A DNA stretch of 7,090 bases from Ignavibacteriales bacterium (lineage in GTDB: Bacteria; Bacteroidota; Ignavibacteria; Ignavibacteriales; Ignavibacteriaceae). The stretch covers positions 362-7,451 of the forward strand of contig DPRR01000027.1 of assembly GCA_003538625.1 (NCBI GenBank). The letters run 5' to 3'. Position numbers and translations under genes: made by a program. This document shows, in pieces, positions 1-4,166 of the stretch (positions within the stretch are counted from its first letter, which is position 1; the number at the start of each line of letters is the position of its first letter). The notes beneath the pieces are model-generated. The model saw only the letters and a program-made list of their open reading frames with translations, made no database searches and was not told the origin of the DNA.

Positions 1-252
1 TTTCTGCAGATTCAAAATGTAGGTTTTGCTCTTCATCGACTTTATCTTACGTTCAATCCGCACCGCATGAGAATAATCGGTTGCTTCAATTTTCAGAAAT
101 AAAATCCAATCGTTTGCCCCCGTGGTAAACCGATGTTGACCGTAAACGTGTGCATTGTGCTTTTCCAATCGCGATTCAACATTGTCATTCGTTGCGCCAA
201 CGTAATAACGATTCAGTTTTCCACTGTAAATGATGTTACAAAATGCAGACAT
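1..252 (-). CDS. GIY-YIG domain endonuclease-like protein, partial (3' end outside window)
   Basis: Reading the minus strand from ATG at 252 gives 84 codons without a stop to the window edge, so the C-terminus is missing. The N-terminus reads NIIYSGKLNRYYVGATND, the paired-strand NIIY...YYVG form of the GIY-YIG signature in small UvrC-like single-domain proteins. It continues with an Arg-containing helix (SRLEKHNAH), a segment before ANDWILF, and a charged helix (AVRIERKIKSMKSK) matching the family's usual ending of about 85-100 residues, so little is missing. Family members are presumed DNA nucleases, mostly of unknown cellular role. The gene lies left of the att site and behind the original tRNA terminator, so it belongs to the host chromosome, not the element. 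Its less A/T-biased codons (CGG, GCG, CTG present) fit that view. Confidence 0.85.
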   Translation of the reverse strand, partial: MSAFCNIIYSGKLNRYYVGATNDNVESRLEKHNAHVYGQHRFTTGANDWILFLKIEATDYSHAVRIERKIKSMKSKTYILNLQK

Positions 253-267
253 CTTTAATTCCAAAGG

Positions 268-312
268 ATTAAAAATGATAAAAGCACCTGCTTTGTCGCA
301 AGTGCTTTTATC
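268..312 (-). terminator. Original tRNA-Met terminator on the chromosomal left flank
   Basis: A perfect 11-bp inverted repeat (277-287 with 302-312; GATAAAAGCAC against GTGCTTTTATC) encloses a 14-nt loop. On the minus strand the stem is followed by ATTTTTAAT (276-268), the layout of an intrinsic terminator for leftward transcription. It lies 10 bp past the tRNA-Met 3' end, so it most likely ended the tRNA transcript before the element inserted. It now follows only the tRNA remnant. Confidence 0.75.
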
Positions 313-322
313 CATTTTTATC

Positions 323-370
323 GTGGGCCCAGCAGGGCATGATCCTGCGACCCCCTGATTATGAGTTAGG
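323..370 (-). pseudogene. attL: 3' fragment of tRNA-Met (CAT), the element's left attachment site
   Basis: On the minus strand, 370 to 323 reads as the 3' two thirds of an elongator tRNA-Met: anticodon arm (370-354) with loop CTCATAA and anticodon CAT at 363-361, variable loop, a perfect 5-bp T stem (GCAGG/CCTGC) with a 7-nt loop, the acceptor 3' strand TGGGCCC, and discriminator A; CCA is not encoded. To the right the sequence becomes A/T-rich, with no D arm or 5' acceptor strand, so it cannot be a working tRNA. The anticodon stem also has an A-C mismatch (T at 367), which suggests identity with the intact gene stops near 366. Bases 323-347 recur exactly at 7066-7090. The CCTGA/TCAGG stem lacks the GGG/CCC pairs of initiator tRNA, favouring elongator Met over fMet. 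Confidence 0.88.
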
Positions 371-463
371 TTACTTTCATTTTATAATCCTTAATATATA
401 TTAATATAATACCTAAAAATCAATGGTTTAAATTTATATAATTTTATTATTTTTATTCAATAA

Positions 464-485
464 AATTTAAACTTAATTTAAACTC
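464..485 (+). repeat. Candidate left arm-type integrase sites: two tandem 11-bp repeats
   Basis: AATTTAAACTT (464-474) is followed directly by AATTTAAACTC (475-485). The cores TTTAAAC lie at 466-472 and 477-483, exactly 11 bp, about one helical turn, apart. An inverted copy (GTTTAAATT) lies at 426-434. The same tandem pair in the same orientation recurs near the right end (6993-7013). Tyrosine integrases of this type commonly bind arm sites flanking the core, so these are candidates for the N-terminal domain's targets. They end 6 bp before the integrase start codon, so binding could also repress int. Confidence 0.6.
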
Positions 486-491
486 ATAATA

Positions 492-1781
492 ATGTCGAAA
501 ATCAGAGTTGTATTGTACACTTCGAAAGCGTATAAGGATGGAACCTATCCTATTATGTTGCGGTTAACAAAAAGCAGTTCACTTAAATATTTTAAGATAG
601 GCGATGAAAGATTCAATATTTTAGAAAAGCAATGGAACAAAGAATTTAGTTTGGTAAAGGCAGACAAAAGACTAAATCCTGAACATGAGTTTATTAATAA
701 TTACATCAAAGAAAAGCTCAATCAGGCAAATAAAATTTTAGAACGTTTTGAGGAAAAGGGTATTGGATGGACTTTCAATATGTTTGAACAAGAATATAGA
801 AAGAAGCCGAAAATAAGTAAAGTAAAACCGTTCATAGAGGATCAGGTCACACAACTCAAACACCAAGGTAAATACAATTCTGCTTCAATTCTAACTGGTA
901 ACTTATTTATTTTGGAAAAATACAGAAGCGATTTTAGCAAACTTCATTTTCAAGATATTGATGTTGATTTTATTGAAGGGTTTTATTTGTATTTAAAAAA
1001 TGTTAGAAATAATAAAGATACAACCATTGGTATTACTTTAAGAGGTTTACGAAGCATATTAAATGAAGCAATAAATATTGGTGTTGGAAGCAAAGAAGCT
1101 TATCCATTTTCTAAAATTTATGGTGCAACAAAAGTTTTCAAGATCGCTAAACTTGAAACTCGAACAAAAAAAAGATTCATTCCTAAAGATTTTTTGATTA
1201 AACTAAGAGACGCAGAATTTATTGAACCTCATCTAAATTGGGCAAAACAGATGTTTTTGTTTTCATTTTTTGGAAGTGGCGTGAATTTTAAAGATATGGC
1301 ATTTTTAACAGAAAATGATATACAAATAAGATATTCTGAGAACGGGAATGAAATAAAATTTATTGAGTTCTTCAGAAAAAAAACAAGAGAAACCATCTCG
1401 ATACCAATTTCATTCGAAATAGATAAAATTCTTGACTGGGCAAAAGCGAATAATACAAATGGACATAAATACCTTTTGCCCATTATAACAAATCAAAAAT
1501 TAACAGGTGAAGAATTGAATGATCACATTACGCAAAGGAGAAAACGATTAAATAAGCACTTGCGAATATTAGCAAGTAAATTAGAATTTCCTGAAGGTTT
1601 GTTAAAAATAAGTAGCTATTATGCCAGACATTCGTACGCAACAACTATGCTTAGAAATGGTGCACAGATTGAGAAAATAAGCGAAGCTTTAGGTCATAAA
1701 AGTACTTTAACAACACAAATTTATCTTGAAAGCTTTGGAATTGAAGAACTTGCGAAACTAAATGAAGATTTACTTAAATAA
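492..1781 (+). CDS. int: Tyrosine recombinase (site-specific integrase) of the element
   Basis: This 429-residue protein has the three-part architecture of Bacteroidota integrases: an N-terminal arm-binding domain (about 1-105), a SAM-like core-binding domain (about 112-215), and a C-terminal catalytic domain (about 225-429). Visible active-site residues are the beta-strand Lys in FFRKKT (Lys296 or Lys297), Arg379 in ARHSYAT, His402 in LGHKS and the nucleophile Tyr411 in TTQIYLESF. The usual first catalytic Arg falls in FFGSGVNFKDMAFL, where I read Ser262 instead, as reported for the CTnDOT integrase IntDOT; the box II His is Tyr376. Both changes occur in this lineage and need not mean inactivity. 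The gene lies about 120 bp from the tRNA att site and faces into the element, as expected for the enzyme that inserts into and leaves tRNA-Met. Length and termini look intact. Confidence 0.95.
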   Translation: MSKIRVVLYTSKAYKDGTYPIMLRLTKSSSLKYFKIGDERFNILEKQWNKEFSLVKADKRLNPEHEFINNYIKEKLNQANKILERFEEKGIGWTFNMFEQEYRKKPKISKVKPFIEDQVTQLKHQGKYNSASILTGNLFILEKYRSDFSKLHFQDIDVDFIEGFYLYLKNVRNNKDTTIGITLRGLRSILNEAINIGVGSKEAYPFSKIYGATKVFKIAKLETRTKKRFIPKDFLIKLRDAEFIEPHLNWAKQMFLFSFFGSGVNFKDMAFLTENDIQIRYSENGNEIKFIEFFRKKTRETISIPISFEIDKILDWAKANNTNGHKYLLPIITNQKLTGEELNDHITQRRKRLNKHLRILASKLEFPEGLLKISSYYARHSYATTMLRNGAQIEKISEALGHKSTLTTQIYLESFGIEELAKLNEDLLK

Positions 1782-1789
1782 TATAGCTT

Positions 1790-2254
1790 ATGGAAATTAT
1801 TATCCCGTTTAAAAAAGCAGACTTTCTAACAAATGGAAGGCATATTGTAACAGGAAAATTAGTAATAGAATTACAAAAGGATTGGGAAACAGATTTTCAC
1901 ACCAAATTTAACCCATACTATGCAAATACAATTGAAGCTCATCCCATCGCAATGCATCGTTTAAACCTATTTTATGAAGGAGGAGTAAAAACCAACTTTA
2001 GCTTTGGGATGGACTTAATCGATGGTGACATTGATTTAGAAACAAATTTAGCAATTGAGAACTATTCTGAAAGTCAGACAGTTTATGCTATTGGTTCACA
2101 ATTACATGATGATGAAGACAATCCTTTGTTTTTGGTGAAAAATGAAAACCTAAAGGAAAATATTTTATTATTGAGATATTTGGATGATAATGATTCAGAC
2201 AGCACTGAATGTGAAGAACCGGTAAATTTTTATCAAATTTCATCGAGAATATAA
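1790..2254 (+). CDS. Uncharacterized acidic protein following the integrase
   Basis: This 154-residue protein starts at ATG 1790, 8 bp after the integrase stop, so it is probably co-transcribed. I do not recognise the family. No signal peptide, membrane helix or Cys/His metal motif is visible; it reads as a soluble cytoplasmic protein. The N-terminal half alternates beta-prone segments (MEIIIPF, GKLVIEL, RLNLFYEGG), and the C-terminal third is strongly acidic (HDDEDN at 106-111, DDNDSDSTECEE at 132-143). The position just after int suggests a role in recombination or its control, or in protection of the element, but that rests on context alone. The stop codon TAA lies in the loop of a small hairpin (2245-2263). 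Confidence 0.75.
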   Translation: MEIIIPFKKADFLTNGRHIVTGKLVIELQKDWETDFHTKFNPYYANTIEAHPIAMHRLNLFYEGGVKTNFSFGMDLIDGDIDLETNLAIENYSESQTVYAIGSQLHDDEDNPLFLVKNENLKENILLLRYLDDNDSDSTECEEPVNFYQISSRI

Positions 2255-2263
2255 TTTATTCTC
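2245..2263 (+). terminator. Small hairpin around the stop codon of the post-integrase gene
   Basis: GAGAATA (2245-2251) pairs with TATTCTC (2257-2263) over a 5-nt loop that contains the stop codon TAA (2252-2254). There is no downstream T run, so it is a poor intrinsic terminator; it may stabilise the 3' end of the int transcript or be chance in A/T-rich DNA. Confidence 0.25.
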
Positions 2264-2393
2264 ATTGCAAATTATCAGAGTCTAAAAATTGCAAATTTTG
2301 TATAGAAATAGCGATAATTCTAATAAACAGTGACTTTACGAGGCTTTTCATTTAACCCACCATGCCTAATGACGTACATTAAATTTTGTATAG
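2264..2393. repeat. Short direct repeats in the gap before the HTH gene
   Basis: The 229-bp gap between the post-integrase gene and the HTH gene holds no convincing ORF but has two repeat pairs. ATTGCAAATT occurs at 2264-2273 and 2288-2297, 24 bp apart. AAATTTTGTATAG occurs at 2293-2305 and 2381-2393, 88 bp apart. The second copy lies in an imperfect palindrome (TACATTAAATTTTGTA, 2376-2391). They lie upstream of the excisionase-like gene and could be operators or binding sites for it. No clear Bacteroidota promoter (TTTG and TAnnTTTG) stands out. Confidence 0.4.
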
Positions 2394-2483
2394 CCAAATA
2401 ATTCATTTATTTTTGTAAAATATATCGTAATACATTTAATACTGTACCCTCTAAAATCGATTTAATCTCATCATTTTTTTATA

Positions 2484-2810
2484 ATGAGTATATTAAATGA
2501 ATTACCGAATAACATAAGTGTTACGGTATCAAAAAGAGAATTAGTTGAATTATTCAACAATTGCTTATTAAAAATCAAACAAGAACAGGCGAAAGTCTTC
2601 CCTGAGCATTTATCAATTAAACAACTTTCAGAGTTTATTAACTACTCAGAACCTGCTATTTACAAGATGGTTGCAAAAGCTGAAATTCCTTGTTACAAAA
2701 TTTCAGGCAAATTACTATTTAAGAGAACTGAAATAGAAAGCTGGCTTATTGAATTCAAGCAACCCACAATTAAAGAAAGATTTGAGGTCTTAAGAATTAA
2801 AGAAAAGTAA
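2484..2810 (+). CDS. Excisionase-like helix-turn-helix DNA-binding protein
   Basis: This is a 108-residue protein. Residues 43-90 (LSIKQLSEFINYSEPAIYKM...IPCYKISGKLLFKRTEIESWL) match the HTH_17/MerR-like excisionase fold: a first helix, a recognition helix at SEPAIYKMVAK, a wing entered by IPCYKISGKLLF, and the closing helix TEIESWL. The N-terminal 40 residues form a likely helix (ELVELFNNCLLKIKQEQ) that may mediate dimerisation. Proteins of this kind in Bacteroidota integrative elements bend att DNA for excision or control element genes. Here it would partner the integrase encoded 700 bp upstream. The ATG at 2484 follows a T-rich tract with no Shine-Dalgarno motif, normal for the phylum. It is followed by a large inverted repeat rather than a standard terminator. 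Confidence 0.85.
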   Translation: MSILNELPNNISVTVSKRELVELFNNCLLKIKQEQAKVFPEHLSIKQLSEFINYSEPAIYKMVAKAEIPCYKISGKLLFKRTEIESWLIEFKQPTIKERFEVLRIKEK

Positions 2811-2822
2811 TTATCCACGATT

Positions 2823-2908
2823 AAGGAATCGAGGTTTTAAGCACTTTTCAGTTGTGAATAGGTATTTATATTGATTTGTATAAATAACGTTTAAAACCTT
2901 GATTCCTT
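2823..2908 (+). repeat. Long nested inverted repeat between the HTH gene and the small-protein operon
   Basis: Outer arms 2823-2842 and 2889-2908 can pair over 20 positions: 18 Watson-Crick pairs plus two G-T positions (2841 with 2890, 2832 with 2899). Inside the 46-nt loop an 8-bp perfect inverted repeat, TATTTATA (2863-2870) and TATAAATA (2879-2886), forms a second hairpin with loop TTGATTTG. Both non-canonical positions are G-U on a plus-strand RNA, whereas a minus-strand RNA would have A-C mismatches, so a folded plus-strand RNA or single-stranded DNA is more likely than a simple protein-binding palindrome. No T run follows, so it is not a standard terminator. The outer stem ends 13 bp before the next start codon. 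Possible roles are a replication or transfer origin, or a leader controlling the downstream genes. Confidence 0.7.
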
Positions 2909-2921
2909 TAACTTGAAAACG

Positions 2922-3206
2922 ATGAAAGAAGAAGTTAAAAGATTGCCAATTGAATTTATTGGCAAAGGAGAAGTGAAGGGATTTCATTTCACTCAGTTGA
3001 TAAAAGGGGAAAAAGCGTGCATTTACGAAGTCTTAGATGAAACTAACAAATATTATGAAGTATTTCGGATAAGAGTTTTCTTGATGCCAGGAACTAAGGA
3101 AAAGTACGAATCCTATCCAAAAGCAAATTCTTTTGGTTTATGGGCTTGGACATTTAGATCGAAAGAAAGAGCAATGTTAAGATTTAACGAAATTGAAAAT
3201 ACATGA
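2922..3206 (+). CDS. Small conserved-looking protein of integrative elements, function unknown
   Basis: This 94-residue protein is read from ATG 2922. An in-frame TTG nine bases upstream would add only MKT and lies nearly at the foot of the inverted repeat, so ATG is preferred. It is a compact alpha/beta-looking protein with no signal peptide or membrane helix: LPIEFIGKGEVKGFHFTQL, then EKACIYEVLDETNKYYEVFRIR, a SYPKANSFGLWAWTF segment, and a final helix KERAMLRFNEI. From memory, this pattern (EF.G.GEVKGF, YEVF, YP...FG.WAW) is shared by small proteins encoded in Bacteroidota mobile elements; I know no demonstrated function. It overlaps the next gene by four bases (ATGA), indicating translational coupling and a shared task, perhaps replication or maintenance. 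Confidence 0.8.
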   Translation: MKEEVKRLPIEFIGKGEVKGFHFTQLIKGEKACIYEVLDETNKYYEVFRIRVFLMPGTKEKYESYPKANSFGLWAWTFRSKERAMLRFNEIENT

Positions 3207-3571
3207 AAAAGAGCGTATTAAAAGGCATGCCAAAATTTATAGTGGAAAATGGATTCATTAAAACAAAAGGATATGGAAAACTTGCAACAGTAGTTATGGA
3301 AGACGAAAATGTTTCAATAAATGCAAAAGCATTGTATGCATATCTTATTTGCAGAATTGGTGGAGGAGATAGGTGCTATCCGTCAAATAATAAAATCATG
3401 AAAGAATTAGGAATAAAATCAAAAAACTCTTTACGTGACTACAAAGATGAGCTAATAATTAAAGGATTGTTGAAAGTCGAATTACGAAAAAGTAAATCAG
3501 GCCGAAACCTATCAAACGATTATTTTCCAACAAGATTGATATTTGAGACATTGGAGGAAAAAGGGGGGTAA
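3203..3571 (+). CDS. Winged helix-turn-helix protein, replication-initiator-like, possibly truncated
   Basis: This is a 122-residue protein. Residues 37-97 (VSINAKALYAYLICRIGGG...CYPSNNKIMKELGIKSKNSLRDYKDELIIKGLLKVE) form a clear winged HTH of the HTH_36/DnaD-like type seen in phage and plasmid replication initiators and Bacteroidota element proteins. The recognition helix is near KNSLRDYKDELIIKGLL and the wing near residues 92-110 (KVELRKSKSGRNLSNDYF). It starts inside the upstream stop codon (ATGA). The last codons GGG GGG TAA lie inside the first unit of the G-rich repeat cluster (3563-3583). The C-terminus may therefore come from an inserted sequence, and the original gene may have been longer. 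With no partner primase or helicase nearby, a replication role is tentative; a transcription regulator is the alternative. Confidence 0.8.
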   Translation: MKKSVLKGMPKFIVENGFIKTKGYGKLATVVMEDENVSINAKALYAYLICRIGGGDRCYPSNNKIMKELGIKSKNSLRDYKDELIIKGLLKVELRKSKSGRNLSNDYFPTRLIFETLEEKGG

Positions 3572-3662
3572 ATTTTAACCTGATAGTTAGGGTCATTTTT
3601 TATACCTTAACATGTGGGATTAATTTTTTATACCGTACAAGTCAGTTTAAATTTTGACCCCC
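3563..3662. mobile_element. Repeat cluster with inverted ends: IS21-like terminal remnant or iterons
   Basis: Imperfect 21-bp inverted repeats bound this 100-bp segment: 3563-3583 (starts GGGGGG, ends CCTGA) and 3642-3662 (starts TCAG, ends GACCCCC), matching at 17 of 21 positions. Between them are two further related units in the same orientation as the first: 3590-3606 (GGGTCATTTTTTATACC) and 3614-3634 (GTGGGATTAA then TTTTTTATACC). The shared ACC falls at 3580, 3606 and 3634, spacing 26 and 28 bp. Multiple internal repeats with GGGTCA and TTTAAACTGAC-like ends recall IS21-family termini, but no istA or istB gene lies between them. A set of about 25-bp repeats after an initiator-like gene could also be replication iterons. 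I lean towards the IS remnant because the last unit is inverted and the upstream ORF ends inside the first. Confidence 0.5.
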
Positions 3663-3707
3663 AAATATTATCTTGATATAATTTGGAATAAAAATAATAA
3701 GAATAAG

Positions 3708-3736
3708 AGGCACCATGGGTGCCTTTATCTTTTTTT
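3708..3736 (+). terminator. Intrinsic terminator after the HTH/repeat region
   Basis: AGGCACC (3708-3714) pairs perfectly with GGTGCCT (3718-3724) over a 3-nt loop, followed by TTATCTTTTTTT to 3736. It is well placed to end the transcript of the small-protein/winged-HTH operon. The gap between the gene's stop (3571) and this terminator is the inserted-looking repeat cluster, which fits a terminator pushed away from its gene. Confidence 0.85.
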
Positions 3737-3961
3737 AGCCCTAATGATATGATATAGAAATACATTGATTATTACAAAACGCAGATTACTTATAATTTTA
3801 TTAAATAATACATAACTGCAAAAAGTAAAAATGCTTATTATGAGCATTAAATACTAAAAAGGACTATTAAGTATTCTATTGTCAAACTGTAAAGTATTGA
3901 AATTATTATAGTTAAATAATTGGTATAATTAGAAAAATTATAATTTTATAGTCAGTAAAAT
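3737..3961. other. A/T-rich non-coding stretch before the structured RNA
   Basis: I find no ORF above a few codons on either strand. It contains a small hairpin (AATGCT 3830-3835 with AGCATT 3843-3848) and a very A/T-rich tract at 3899-3959. This is where a promoter for the downstream RNA and cargo genes would have to lie. TTGGTATAATTAG near 3920 is the closest thing to a promoter element, but it does not fit the Bacteroidota TAnnTTTG consensus. Confidence 0.4.
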
Positions 3962-4127
3962 ATAAAGGCGTCGCTTTTATTCTTGATGTTGGAAACCGCT
4001 AATTTTCAAACGAGAACAGGTGTAAAAGGTGAACGCTCACGCTTTGGCGTGGGCTACACTTATTTGTTCTCGCGGGTTCTTAGCGGTACCTCAACTCAGA
4101 TAAGGCGTGGTTCCACGCTTTTTTTTT
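3962..4127 (+). ncRNA. Candidate structured non-coding RNA or leader with its own terminator
   Basis: A GC-richer island in A/T-rich DNA folds on the plus strand into consecutive helices. A 5' hairpin is 3962-3969 with 3973-3980. P1 is ACCGCTAA (3995-4002) with TTAGCGGT (4080-4087). P2 is CGAGAACA (4011-4018) with TGTTCTCG (4065-4072). P3 is GGTGTA (4019-4024) with TACACT (4055-4060). P4 is GCTCACGC (4035-4042) with GCGTGGGC (4047-4054), loop TTTG. P2 and P3 are contiguous on the 5' side, P3 and P4 on the 3' side, giving one long rod with defined bulges (4025-4034 and 4061-4064). It ends with a canonical terminator at 4105-4127. The wobble positions are all G-U on the plus strand. No ORF fits the fold. 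I cannot assign an Rfam family; Flavobacteria-specific motifs such as Flavo-1 should be compared. Exact ends and promoter are unknown. Confidence 0.72.
4102..4127 (+). terminator. Intrinsic terminator at the end of the structured RNA
   Basis: GCGTG (4105-4109) pairs with CACGC (4114-4118) over loop GTTC, extended by weaker pairs with the T run, and is followed by nine T (4119-4127). It lies 39 bp before the start codon of the exported-protein gene, so readthrough would be needed for that gene to be expressed from a promoter upstream of the RNA. Confidence 0.88.
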
Positions 4128-4166
4128 ATTACCACCTTTCAGGAACCAAAGGTTAATTCTACACAC

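Noticed and set aside
323..370. Functional tRNA-Met at the left end
   Set aside because: Only the 3' part is present: no D arm or 5' acceptor strand follows, and the anticodon stem carries a mismatch.
1229..1483. Minus-strand ORF of 84 codons within the integrase
   Set aside because: It lies wholly inside a strongly supported gene on the other strand and has no recognisable domain or context; it is a shadow of the A/T-rich coding sequence.
2913..2921. TTG start for the 94-residue small protein
   Set aside because: It adds only three residues, begins just after the inverted repeat, and an ATG is available at 2922.
3563..3662. CRISPR array from spaced repeats
   Set aside because: The units diverge, are only 17-21 bp with spacers of about 6-7 bp, and one is inverted; they do not have repeat-spacer architecture.
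3995..4087. Integron attC recombination site, from the GCTAA/TTAGC arms
   Set aside because: The arms do not match the RYYYAAC/GTTRRRY core sites, no integron integrase is present, and the inner helices plus terminator fit an RNA better.
3962..4127. Retron or CRISPR-associated RNA
   Set aside because: There is no reverse transcriptase, Cas-like protein or spaced repeat array in the window, so nothing links the RNA to those systems.
4107..4166. GTG start that would lengthen the exported protein by 20 residues
   Set aside because: It lies inside the terminator stem and T run, and it would place a nonspecific 20-residue extension before a clear Sec signal that starts at ATG 4167.
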